64,000 bases of DNA, taken from assembly GCA_964490005.1 (NCBI GenBank), contig CAZBBB010000007.1, positions 1 to 64,000 of the forward strand. The letters run 5' to 3'. Origin of the DNA: CAZBBB01 sp964490005 (GTDB taxonomy: Bacteria; Planctomycetota; B15-G4). Made by a program: the position numbers and the translations under genes. Below the pieces are notes generated by a model. The model searched no databases, had not been told where the DNA came from, and saw only the letters and a list, made by a program, of their open reading frames with translations. Shown piece by piece: positions 44,667 to 53,252 of this stretch; the stretch's first letter is position 1; every line of letters begins with the position of its first letter.

Positions 44667-45622
44667 ACCCGATGATCTCGGTCATCGTCTGCACCTACAA
44701 CCGCGAGGCGCTGCTCGCGCGTTGCCTGGACAGCCTGGCCGAGCAGACGCTGGACCGCGCGCTCTACGAGGTGGTCGTCGTCGAGAACAACTGCACCGAC
44801 GGGACGCGGGCGCTGCTCGAGCGCCGCGCCGCTGCACAGGCCAACCTGCAGTGGACCTCCGAGACGAACCAGGGGCTGTCCTGGTCGCGCAACCGCGGGG
44901 CCACGGTGGCGCGCGGCGCCTGGCTGGCCTACATCGACGACGACGCGCTGGCGCCGCCCGAGTACCTGCGCGGCATCCACGACGTGATCCGCGAGCACGC
45001 GCCGGACATGATCGGCGGCCCGATCCTGCCCTACTACCTCGACAGGAAGCCGAGCTGGTTCCTCGACGAGTACGAGATCCGCAAGTACCAGGACGCGTCG
45101 GGCTTCTCGCGGACCTGCGGCGTCAAGGGCAGCAACTACGTCCTGCGCAAGGACCTGCTCGCGAAGCTGGGCGACTTCGACGTCGAGCTCGGCATGAAGG
45201 GCACGACCTCGGCCTACGGCGAGGACCGCGCGCTGCTCGTGAAGTACCGCGCGACGACGCCCAAGGCCGAGCAGCGCGTCTACTACGCGGCGCACTGTCC
45301 GATCCTGCACCTCGTGCCGCGCCACAAGATGCGGCTGGGCTACATCATGCGCCGCCAGTACGAGGGCGGCCGCATCAGCATCTCGCTCAAGGGCAAGGTG
45401 CGCAGCGGCCGCGAGGGTCTGCGCATGCTCGCCCGCCTGCCCCTCGAGTACCTCTACGACGTGCGCAAGATCGACCGCGGTCGTCCCGAGCGGAGCTACT
45501 TCGCGGTCGAGTTCCTGCGTCGCTCGGCGCTCTACGCCGGCAAGCTGGTCGAGTGCGTCCGCATGACGGCGGGCTTCGCGCTGCGGCGGCTGTCCGGTCG
45601 CGCGCCGCGGCGGCGGGACTGA
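44663..45622 (+). CDS. Family 2 glycosyltransferase
   Basis: 319 residues, GT-A fold. ISVIVCTYNREALLARCLDS at the N-terminus and the metal-binding AYIDDDALAPPEYL (DxD-like DDD) are diagnostic. EDRALLVKYR supplies the conserved ED motif of inverting GT2 enzymes. The C-terminus is basic, perhaps for membrane contact. The GTG at 44663 overlaps the previous TGA; the ATG three codons later is an alternative. It is the last gene of the plus arm and converges with the exporter ATPase (13-bp gap). Confidence 0.9.
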   Translation: MNPMISVIVCTYNREALLARCLDSLAEQTLDRALYEVVVVENNCTDGTRALLERRAAAQANLQWTSETNQGLSWSRNRGATVARGAWLAYIDDDALAPPEYLRGIHDVIREHAPDMIGGPILPYYLDRKPSWFLDEYEIRKYQDASGFSRTCGVKGSNYVLRKDLLAKLGDFDVELGMKGTTSAYGEDRALLVKYRATTPKAEQRVYYAAHCPILHLVPRHKMRLGYIMRRQYEGGRISISLKGKVRSGREGLRMLARLPLEYLYDVRKIDRGRPERSYFAVEFLRRSALYAGKLVECVRMTAGFALRRLSGRAPRRRD

Positions 45623-45635
45623 GCGCGACGGCGCC

Positions 45636-46883
45636 TCAGTGCGCCGCGGCGGCGCCCCGGCCCTCGTCGCGCGGGGCGCCCGCGGCCGACGGCTGGCCGG
45701 GCTCGTCGTCCGGCGCGGCTTGCGCCGACCACGCGCTCTCGACGACCAGATCGCCCCACTTGTTCGGCGGGAGGCGGCCGGTGCCGAGGCAGTCGGAGTC
45801 GCTCACGGCCAGGCTGCACAGGTTGACGAGCTTGTCGGCCAGCTGGCGATCGGCGAAGCAGCTCACGACGAGGTCGTAGGTGCCCGGCAGCAGCGGCAGG
45901 CGCGGCACCGTGCAGACCCAGCGGCCGCGCCGCCCGGCCCGCGCGAGCGGCGTGCGCGCGATCTCGCTGCCCAGTCCGAACAGGCGGCTGCCCTTGCTGC
46001 CCTCGACGATCACCGTGAGCGTGACCTCGCCCGGCGGTTCGGGCAGCGCGCTCTCGTAGTCGAAGACGAGGCGCGCCGGCGCGCCCGCCGGCACCGCGGG
46101 CACCGGCGTGCCGGCGCCGTCCTGCAGCTCGAAGCGGACGATCCGCAGCGCGCCGCTGCCCTTGCGGCCTTCGCTGCGGCGCAGCACGGCGCCGCCGCCG
46201 GGGCCCAGCATGAGTTCGCGGTAGGCCTTGATCACCGCGTTGGGTGCGTCGTCCAGGCGGAGCTCGCCGCCTTCGAGCAGGATCGCGCGCGAGCACAGCG
46301 ACTGCACCGCGCCCAGGCTGTGGCTCACGAACAGGACCGTGCGCCCCTCGCCCGACGTGAGGTCGCCCATCTTCTGCAGGCAGCGCTCGCGGAAGGCGAT
46401 GTCGCCGACGGCGAGCACCTCGTCCACGAGCAGGATCGCCGTGTCGAGGTGCGCCGCGACCGCGAAGGCCAGGCGCGCCTTCATCCCCGACGAGTACTTG
46501 CGCACGGGCGTGTCGATGAAGGCGCCGACGCCCGAGAACTCGACGATCGCATCGAGCCGCGCGCGGATGTCCTGCGGGCTCATGCCCAGGATCGTGCCGT
46601 TGAGCGCGATGTTCTCGCGCCCCGAGAGGCTCTCGTGCATGCCGGTGCCGGTCTCGAGCAGCGTGCCCACGCGACCGCGCACGCGGGCGCGGCCTTCCGT
46701 GGGCGAGGTGATGCGCGCGAGGATCTTCAGCAGCGTGCTCTCGCCCGCCCCGTTGCGGCCGATGATGCCGAGCACCTCGCCGGGCGCGACTTGCAGGTCG
46801 ACGTGCCGCAGCGCCCAGAACTCCCGGCCCTTGAGGTCGTAGCGCTTGCCGAGGCCGGCGATCTCGAGGGCGGGCAGGCTCAC
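45636..46883 (-). CDS. Polysaccharide ABC exporter ATPase (Wzt-like) with altered Walker A
   Basis: 415 residues. The ATPase domain (1-240) has Q-loop, signature YSSGMKARLAFA, Walker B AILLVDEVLAVGD and the H-loop FVSHSL. The Walker A reads GRNGAGEST, so the invariant Lys is Glu48 (GAG, 46740-46742). The C-terminal 160 residues are beta-rich, like the glycan-binding domain of Wzt proteins, with an Ala/Gly/Pro tail. The GTG start overlaps the permease stop. It would energise export of the finished polysaccharide; with E48 this copy may hydrolyse ATP poorly unless the change is a sequencing error. Confidence 0.88.
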   Translation of the reverse strand: MSLPALEIAGLGKRYDLKGREFWALRHVDLQVAPGEVLGIIGRNGAGESTLLKILARITSPTEGRARVRGRVGTLLETGTGMHESLSGRENIALNGTILGMSPQDIRARLDAIVEFSGVGAFIDTPVRKYSSGMKARLAFAVAAHLDTAILLVDEVLAVGDIAFRERCLQKMGDLTSGEGRTVLFVSHSLGAVQSLCSRAILLEGGELRLDDAPNAVIKAYRELMLGPGGGAVLRRSEGRKGSGALRIVRFELQDGAGTPVPAVPAGAPARLVFDYESALPEPPGEVTLTVIVEGSKGSRLFGLGSEIARTPLARAGRRGRWVCTVPRLPLLPGTYDLVVSCFADRQLADKLVNLCSLAVSDSDCLGTGRLPPNKWGDLVVESAWSAQAAPDDEPGQPSAAGAPRDEGRGAAAAH

Positions 46884-47764
46884 AGCGTGTCGACCAGTCG
46901 GCTCTCGACGCGACTGAAGGCGCGCAGGCCGAGCCACAGCAGGAGCGCGATCGCCGCCGCCGACCAGGCCAGCGCGCCGGCGGGCGGCGGCGTGTCGCCC
47001 ATGAGGGCCCAGCGGAAGCCCTGCAGCAGGCCCGCGAGCGGATTGGCGTAGTAGACGGCCTGCCAGCGCTCGGGGATGAGCGAGGCGGGATAGGTGACGG
47101 GCGAGGCGTAGAGCAGCGCGCGCAGCGCGACGGGCAGCGCGATCTGGACGTCGCGCCGTTCGACCGAGAGCGCGGCGAGCAGCAGGCCCGCGCCGAGCGC
47201 GAGCAGCACGACCGCGAGCAGCAGCGGGAGGGCGGCGAGCGCGCCCCAGCCGGGGGCGATCCCGTAAGCGGCCATCAGGAGCAGGCAGATGCCGAGCACC
47301 GCGAGCAGGTCGAAGCTGCCGGTGCTCACGCTCGTGAGCGGCGCGATCAGGCGCGGGTAGTAGACCTTCGAGAAGGTGCCGACGTGCGCGGCGAGCGAGC
47401 CGGCCGTCTGGCGCACTGCCCCGCTGAAGAACAGGTAGATCCCCACGCCCGAGAAGATGAACAGCGGGATCGGGATGCGGTCGGCGCGCACGCCGAGCAG
47501 CACGCCGAAGACCAGCCAGTACACCGCGGCCAGCAGCAGCGGCTGCAGCAGCACCCACCAGAAGCCGAAGAAGGTGGAGCGGTAGCGCGCACGCAGCTCG
47601 CGCAGCACGAAGTGCTTCAGCAGGTGCCGGTAGGCCCACGCCTGCGGCAACCCGTAGCCGCGCCCGACCGAGTCGGGGCCGATCTCGACGCACGCGTCGG
47701 GGCCTGCGTCCGCCGGGTCGCCGACCGGGGGCGCATTCGGGAGCGTCAGGTCGGACATGGACAT
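46880..47764 (-). CDS. Polysaccharide ABC exporter permease (Wzm-like)
   Basis: 294 residues with six hydrophobic segments. After about 50 polar residues comes the ABC-2 signature region HLLKHFVLRELRARYRSTFF, then FWWVLLQPLLLAAVYWLVFG, IFSGVGIYLFFSGAV and further helices to the C-terminus. ABC-2 permeases of this type export O-antigen, teichoic acid or capsule across the inner membrane. ATG 47764 has GAGG 5 nt upstream; ATG 47758 is an alternative. GTGA overlap couples it to the ATPase gene. Confidence 0.92.
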   Translation of the reverse strand: MSMSDLTLPNAPPVGDPADAGPDACVEIGPDSVGRGYGLPQAWAYRHLLKHFVLRELRARYRSTFFGFWWVLLQPLLLAAVYWLVFGVLLGVRADRIPIPLFIFSGVGIYLFFSGAVRQTAGSLAAHVGTFSKVYYPRLIAPLTSVSTGSFDLLAVLGICLLLMAAYGIAPGWGALAALPLLLAVVLLALGAGLLLAALSVERRDVQIALPVALRALLYASPVTYPASLIPERWQAVYYANPLAGLLQGFRWALMGDTPPPAGALAWSAAAIALLLWLGLRAFSRVESRLVDTL

Positions 47765-47786
47765 TCTCGCCTCGGTCGCGCGCGGA

Positions 47787-48893
47787 TCACGGCGCGCCCG
47801 GGACCGGGGAGTCCGCAGGGTATGCGGCGGCGCGGCCCTCGACAATGCCGAGGAAGGCGGCGGCCGCGTCCGCCCAGCGGAAGCGCGCGGCGCGCCGTCG
47901 CCCGCGCTCGGCGAGTTCGCGCCGCGCCTCGGGATCGCCCAGCAGCTCCGCCAGCGCGCGCGCGAGCGCCGCGTCGTCGCCCGTCTCGAAGAAGCGCGCG
48001 GCGTCGGCGCAGACCTCGGGCAGCGCGCCGGCCCGCGCCGCCAGGACCGGCACGCCGACCGCCAGGGCCTCGAGCGCCGGAAGGCCGAAGCCCTCGTGCC
48101 GCGACGGATGCACGAGGAGGTCGGCGGCGGCGTACAGGCGCGCGAGGCGGGCGTCGTCGACGCGACCGGTCCACTCGATGTCGGCGCCGGAGGCCGCACG
48201 CGCCCGCGCCGGGGAAGCGCCGACGATCGTCAGCCGCCGCCCGGCGCGCGCGGCCGGCGGCAGGCGCGCCCAGGCGCGCAGCAGGGTCGGCGCGTCCTTG
48301 CGCGGCGAGCCCGCGCCCACGCACAGCACGCGGCGCGGGCCCTCGGCAGGGGGCGGCGCGGGCCCGAGGAACAACTCCGGCACGCCGTGGGGCACGACGT
48401 GCAGGCGCGCGGCCGGCGCGACGCCGCAGCGCAGCAGCTCGTCGCGCGAGAAGGCGCTGACCGTGACCACGGCCTGCACGCGGCGGCCCAGCCGCGGCTG
48501 CAGCCAGCGGTAGGCGCGCGCGAAGGCCCACGGGAACCAGCGCGGTTCGACGAACACCGCGGCGTCGTGGATCGTCAGGATCTGCCGCGGCACGTCGAGC
48601 GGCCCCGTGTTCGCGGGGCACCACAGCAGCTCGCCGTCCCAGCGCCGCAGCCAGTGCGCCAGGCGCAGCTGCTCCCAGGCGTGGCCGCCCAGCGGGGCGC
48701 GGTCGACGAGCAGCTCGACGCCGGGCGGCGCGCCCGCCCGCGCCGCCGCCTCGGCCCGCGCCGGGACGACGACGCCCAGCGCCCAACCCTCCGGCCGCGC
48801 GCGCGCGAGCGCCGTGAGCAGTTCGCGCGCGGCGCGCTGCACGCCGCCCGCGGGCTGGCCGAAGAAGCGCCCGTTGACGAGCAGGCGTCGCAT
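47787..48893 (-). CDS. GT4-family glycosyltransferase
   Basis: 368 residues, GT-B fold. LLVNGRFFGQPAGGVQRAAR is the acceptor-side start and HPSRHEGFGLPALEALAVGV the classical GT4 donor motif (E-x7-E). It transfers a sugar from a nucleotide donor to the growing glycan. The ATG at 48893 shares one base with the upstream stop (TGATG), and 22 bp separate it from the permease, so it belongs to the minus-arm operon. Confidence 0.92.
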   Translation of the reverse strand: MRRLLVNGRFFGQPAGGVQRAARELLTALARARPEGWALGVVVPARAEAAARAGAPPGVELLVDRAPLGGHAWEQLRLAHWLRRWDGELLWCPANTGPLDVPRQILTIHDAAVFVEPRWFPWAFARAYRWLQPRLGRRVQAVVTVSAFSRDELLRCGVAPAARLHVVPHGVPELFLGPAPPPAEGPRRVLCVGAGSPRKDAPTLLRAWARLPPAARAGRRLTIVGASPARARAASGADIEWTGRVDDARLARLYAAADLLVHPSRHEGFGLPALEALAVGVPVLAARAGALPEVCADAARFFETGDDAALARALAELLGDPEARRELAERGRRRAARFRWADAAAAFLGIVEGRAAAYPADSPVPGAP

Positions 48894-50596
48894 CAGCGCG
48901 CGACGGGCGCGTCGGCTGCGGAGTGGATGAAGGCGCGCCGTTCGAGGATGCCGCGGCAGATCGTGTCGAGCCCCGGGTCGGCGCCCGGCCGCAGCGCGTC
49001 GAGCGAGCGCGCCGCGACGCGGTACAGCGGGCGTCCCGCCGCGGGCCGCACCGAGCGCACGGGGATCATGCGGCGGTCGAAGAAGTGCCAGGCGTAGCGG
49101 CGCGCGCGCGCGACGGCGTCCGCGCCCAGGCGCCGCCCGAAGGGCAGCCGTTCCAGCAGCGCGAAGTACGCGTCGGCGTCGCTCGCGTCGTGCGTCAGGC
49201 CCTTGCCGCGCACCCAGGCCTCGCCCGCGACGATGACCGGGATCCCCATGCTGGCGAGTTCGACGCCGGCCTTGGTGCCGTAGATCAGCGCCGCGTCGCA
49301 GCAGCGCAGGATGCCGTAGGTGCTCAGCGGATCGTCGGGGCCGACGACCCGCACGTTCGCCGGCAGGCGCTCGAAGGCGCGCGCCAGCTCGGCCTCGACC
49401 GGTTGCCGCGAGACGATGCGCGCGCGCGTCTCGGCGGGGTGCACGCGGACGACGAGCTGCAGCGCCGGGTGGCGCTCGAACCAGGCGATCGTGCGCATGA
49501 GCCAGTCGAGCATGTCGGGGAAGGCGCGCGCGGGGTAGTGCAGCTGCGCGTCCCAGACGACGTTCGTGAGCAACCCGATCCAGGGACGCGCGGGGTCGAG
49601 GCCCAGGCGCCGGGCGATCTCCGCCGGCCGCTCCTCGGTGGCGTCGTGGAAGCGGATCCAGTCCTCGCTGCCGCGCCGGCGGCTGGCCAGGTAGGCGTCG
49701 AGCGCGGCCTCCTCGCGCGGCTCGAGCGCGCGATCCTCCCAGGCGGAGGTCGGCTCGCGCATGAGCTCGTGGTGGTAGGTCTCGCCGTGGCTGAACAGGA
49801 AGCGGCCGCGCCGCACGGCGGGGTTCCAGTTGACGACGCGCACGCCCTGCTCGCGCGCCGCGTCGCCGATGAGCCCCTGCGGCACGTACAGCCCGTGATG
49901 GAAGACGGCGACCTCGGGCCGGCGCGCGTCGAGCAGACGCCGCGCCGCGTGCATCGCGAGCAGCGCGGCCTCGACGTAGGCGCGCAGCACGCTCTCGCCG
50001 CGGGGCTCGTCGTCGAGCGTGCCGCGCGCGAAGAAGCGCAGCGCCCCGGCGAGCGCGTGCTCGCCGACGGCGACGCCGCCGTCGCGCAGCGTGGCGATGC
50101 GCTCGCGGGCCAGCGTGCGGGCGCGCAGCCGCGCGTCGGCGCGCGCCTCGGGCGCGAGCAGTTCCGAGTAGCGGTGCACGTGCAGCCCGAGCGGCGCGAA
50201 GACGGCCTCGCCCGGCGCCGCGCAGGAGCCGCACAGATGCGCGCTCACGCGGCCGTCGCCGAGCGCCGCGGGCTGTTCGTGCCAGGCGAAGGTGGCTTCC
50301 ATGCAGGCCGGCAGGGCCTCGTCGCACAGCAGCAGCTCGACCTCCGCCCCGCGCAGGGTGAGTGCCACGGCCAGCAGGCTCTCGAGCGTGGTGCCCGGCC
50401 GGAAGCCGCCGACGCTCGTGGCGACGAGCACCCGCGGGCCGCCGCGCGCCGCGGCCCGCGCGCGCTCCCAGGCCTGCCGCTCGGCGCCCAGGAGCGAGGC
50501 CCAGTCGGCGTAGGCGGCCGGCCGCGCGTAGAAGCGCCGCAGCCAGCGGCGCACCCGCGGCGATCCGTCGTGCAGCCGGCGCAGGGCGTCGATCAT
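48893..50596 (-). CDS. Capsule polysaccharide synthesis-like protein (copy 2)
   Basis: 567 residues, paralogous to the gene at 37965-39614. Matching blocks are RVLVATSVGGFRPGTTLES, FHHGLYVPQGLIG, NVVWDAQLHYP and IPVIVAGEAWVRGKGLTHD. It has an extra 40 residues at the N-terminus (IDALRRLHDGSPRVRRWLRR). As for copy 1, a role in synthesising or attaching a surface glycan is inferred from family and context. The ATG overlaps the transketolase stop (ATGA). Confidence 0.75.
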   Translation of the reverse strand: MIDALRRLHDGSPRVRRWLRRFYARPAAYADWASLLGAERQAWERARAAARGGPRVLVATSVGGFRPGTTLESLLAVALTLRGAEVELLLCDEALPACMEATFAWHEQPAALGDGRVSAHLCGSCAAPGEAVFAPLGLHVHRYSELLAPEARADARLRARTLARERIATLRDGGVAVGEHALAGALRFFARGTLDDEPRGESVLRAYVEAALLAMHAARRLLDARRPEVAVFHHGLYVPQGLIGDAAREQGVRVVNWNPAVRRGRFLFSHGETYHHELMREPTSAWEDRALEPREEAALDAYLASRRRGSEDWIRFHDATEERPAEIARRLGLDPARPWIGLLTNVVWDAQLHYPARAFPDMLDWLMRTIAWFERHPALQLVVRVHPAETRARIVSRQPVEAELARAFERLPANVRVVGPDDPLSTYGILRCCDAALIYGTKAGVELASMGIPVIVAGEAWVRGKGLTHDASDADAYFALLERLPFGRRLGADAVARARRYAWHFFDRRMIPVRSVRPAAGRPLYRVAARSLDALRPGADPGLDTICRGILERRAFIHSAADAPVAR

Positions 50597-52488
50597 CGGC
50601 CGGCGGCGAGCGCCTCGCGCAGGCGCGCGTCGAGCGACGCGGCGTCGAGGCGGTGCGCCGCGAGCACCTCGTCGTTCTGCCCGCCCGCCGGCAGGCCCTC
50701 GACGCCGAAGCTGAAGGCGCGCACGCGCGCGGCGAGCGGCGCGCGGGCCAGTTCGGCCAACAGCCGCTCGCCCTGGCCGCCGGCGAGGTAGTGGTCGTCG
50801 AGCGTGAAGATCGCCGGCTGCCCCGCGACGACGTCGGCGAGCCAGTCGAGGTCGAAGACGTTGAGCCAGGGCAGGTTGACGAGCTTCAGCCGGACCCCGT
50901 GCTCGCGCCGCAGCGTCTCGATCGCGTCGAAGGCCTGGCTGAGCATCACCGGCCCGTAGGCGAACAGCACGCCGTCGCTGCCCTCGGTGAGGGCCCAGCC
51001 GCGGCCGCGGCGCAGTTCGGTGCGCTCGGGCGTGGCGAAGGGCACGATCCAGGGGATCGAGCACAGCCGCAGGTAGCCCGGGCCGGCGTGGCGTTCGAGC
51101 AGGTAGGCGGCGCACAGCTCGACCTCGCGTTCGGTCGCCGGAGCGAGCAGTTCCATGCCGGGCATCGCGCCCAGCGCCGAGATGTCGCGCACCGCCTGGT
51201 GCGAGTGCCCCGGCGTGCCCGGCAGCAGTCCCGCGAGCGTGGCGACGTGCACGACGTGGCTGCCCTCGGTCGCGTTCGTGTAGATCTGCTCGTTGGGGCG
51301 CGCCGAGAGGAAGCACGCGAAGGAGTGCACGACCGGCAGCAGGCCCTTCAGGGCCAGCCCGCCCGCCTGGCTGACCATGTCCTGCTCGGCGATGCCGCAC
51401 TCGATGAAGCGCTCGGGGAAGCGCTCGGCGAACGGCCCGAGGCCGCAGTCCTTGACGAGGTCGGCGTCGAGCGCGACGAGGCGCGGCTCGCGCTCGGCGT
51501 GCGCCACGAGCGTACGCGACCAGGCCTCCACCAGTCGCTGGCGGGGCGCCGGCGAGTGGCTCACGGCGTGCGCCTGCGTCTCGGTGCGCAGCGGCGCCGC
51601 GTCCAGTCTCGCGAGGCGGCTCTCGACGTCGGCGCGCAGCTCGGCCAGCGCGCGCTCGTAGCTGTCGTCGTCGGGCGCGCCGCTGTGGAAGGCGTAGAAG
51701 CGCCCCTCGGCTTCGAAGCGCTCCATGAACGAGACGCCGCGTCCCTTGATCGTGTCGGCGAGGATCACGCGCGGGCGGGGCGCGCCCGCGCCGAAGGACC
51801 TCCACGCGCGGGCGAGCGCGTCCACGTCGTGGCCGTCGCAGCGCGCCACCTGCCAGCCGCAGGAGGAGAAGCGGGCCGGCAGGTCGCCGAGATCGCAGAC
51901 GCGCGCGACCCAGGTGTCGGACTGGATCGCGTTGCGGTCCACGATCACGGTGAGTTCCGACAGGCCGCGGTTGGCGGCGCCGACGAGCGACTCCCAGATC
52001 TGGCCCTCCTGCAGCTCGCCGTCGCCGGTCAGGACCACGATGCGGCCGCGCGGCCCGAGCCGCCGCCGGGCCTCGGCCATGCCCTTGGCCTTCGAGATCC
52101 CCATGCCCAGCGAGCCGGTGTTCGCCTCCATGAAGGGGATGCGCACCTCGGGGTGCCCCGGCAGGCCGTCGCGGCGGCGCAGGCGCCGCAGCAGCGCCGG
52201 GTCGAGGCGCCCGAGGCCCGCGAGCGCCGCGTAGAAGGCCGGCGCGTCGTGCCCCTTCGACGAGAACACGATGTCCTGCGGCAGGCGCAGCTCCTCGAGC
52301 ATCAGCCACGAGACGATGTCGAGGCAGCTGAAGGAGGTGCCGAGGTGGCCCGAGCCGGCGTGCTTCACCATCGTGAGCACCTGCAGGCGGCACATCGAGG
52401 CGAACAGCGCGGTGCGCTCGTGTCCGGCGCCTTCGAGGGCCAGCACGCGCTCGAACTCGTCCGGCGGGATCCAGTGCAGTTCAACCAC
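50593..52488 (-). CDS. Transketolase (full length)
   Basis: 631 residues. Transketolases move two-carbon units between ketoses and aldoses using thiamine diphosphate. ThDP/Mg binding is seen in LTGDGELQEGQIWES with the downstream N of VDRNAIQSD. GSGHLGTSFSCLDI and the pyrimidine-domain ECGIAEQDMVSQAGG (catalytic Glu) are intact, and the C-terminal domain is complete. It is embedded between NeuA and a capsule synthase with overlaps on both sides, so it probably serves the glycan pathway rather than central metabolism. The start is a GTG overlapping neuA by 8 bp. Confidence 0.9.
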   Translation of the reverse strand: MVELHWIPPDEFERVLALEGAGHERTALFASMCRLQVLTMVKHAGSGHLGTSFSCLDIVSWLMLEELRLPQDIVFSSKGHDAPAFYAALAGLGRLDPALLRRLRRRDGLPGHPEVRIPFMEANTGSLGMGISKAKGMAEARRRLGPRGRIVVLTGDGELQEGQIWESLVGAANRGLSELTVIVDRNAIQSDTWVARVCDLGDLPARFSSCGWQVARCDGHDVDALARAWRSFGAGAPRPRVILADTIKGRGVSFMERFEAEGRFYAFHSGAPDDDSYERALAELRADVESRLARLDAAPLRTETQAHAVSHSPAPRQRLVEAWSRTLVAHAEREPRLVALDADLVKDCGLGPFAERFPERFIECGIAEQDMVSQAGGLALKGLLPVVHSFACFLSARPNEQIYTNATEGSHVVHVATLAGLLPGTPGHSHQAVRDISALGAMPGMELLAPATEREVELCAAYLLERHAGPGYLRLCSIPWIVPFATPERTELRRGRGWALTEGSDGVLFAYGPVMLSQAFDAIETLRREHGVRLKLVNLPWLNVFDLDWLADVVAGQPAIFTLDDHYLAGGQGERLLAELARAPLAARVRAFSFGVEGLPAGGQNDEVLAAHRLDAASLDARLREALAAGR

Positions 52489-53248
52489 CGTCGTGCTCCC
52501 GTCGAGTGCCGGCCGCGACGGCAGCCACCTCCGGCAGCCGTGCCTCGCCGGTGCGCGCGAGGTGCTCGGCCACGATCCAGTCGAGCGGGTCGTTGATGTC
52601 GAAGCCCTCGTGGCCGCGCGTGAGGAAGGGCACGATCTCGGTGCCCGCGATCGTGCGCGTGGCGCGCACGACCGCGACCCGGGCGATCTCGAGGCTGGCG
52701 TTCTGCACGAGCACGGGCGGCAGGGCCTGATAGGGCGTGCTGTGCCAGGGCGGGTCGACGGGGCCGCCTTCGAGCAGCGGGCGCAGCCGCTCGCCGTCCC
52801 GCACCCACATCTTGCCGGGATGCTGGCGGCAGGGTTCGACGGCGCGGAGCGAGTGCGCTTCGGGCTGCGCCTCGAAGGTCGCCGCGGCGCGCCGGATCGT
52901 CTCGGCCGTGCGGAAGGGGCTCGTCGGACGCAGCAAGGCGAAGGCCTCGGGGCGCCGCCCGGACTGCGCCAGCGCGTCGAGCGCGTGCAGCACCCAGTCG
53001 ATGTCGGGCGAAGTCGGGCCGGCCAGCTCGGCGGGCCGCAGGAAGGGCGTCTCGGCGCCGTACGCGCGCGCGATCGCGGCGATGCGCGCGTCGTCCGTCG
53101 ACACGATCAGGGCGTCGAACAGCCCGCTGTCGCGCGCCGCACAGATGGTGTAGGCGATCATCGGGTGCCCGGCGAGCGTCCGGATGTTCTTGCCGGGGAC
53201 GCGCGCCGAGCCGCCGCGCGCCGGGATGAGGGCGATGCAGGCGCGCAC
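52481..53248 (-). CDS. neuA: Acylneuraminate (ulosonate) cytidylyltransferase
   Basis: 255 residues. It activates a nonulosonic acid with CTP to the CMP-sugar. The N-terminal IPARGGSARVPGKNIRTLAG is the NeuA/KdsB-type CTP-binding motif. VSTDDARIAAIA, LRPTSPFRT and the C-terminal FDINDPLDW complete the family pattern. The GTG at 53248 starts right at the fold. It is the fourth gene of the operon that starts with NeuB. The true ulosonate substrate is not known. Confidence 0.9.
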   Translation of the reverse strand: MRACIALIPARGGSARVPGKNIRTLAGHPMIAYTICAARDSGLFDALIVSTDDARIAAIARAYGAETPFLRPAELAGPTSPDIDWVLHALDALAQSGRRPEAFALLRPTSPFRTAETIRRAAATFEAQPEAHSLRAVEPCRQHPGKMWVRDGERLRPLLEGGPVDPPWHSTPYQALPPVLVQNASLEIARVAVVRATRTIAGTEIVPFLTRGHEGFDINDPLDWIVAEHLARTGEARLPEVAAVAAGTRREHDGG

Positions 53249-53252
53249 GGGC

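Noticed and set aside
45601..45640. Terminator between the convergent arms at 45.6 kb
   Set aside because: The 13-bp gap holds no hairpin with a T-run; transcripts probably overlap.
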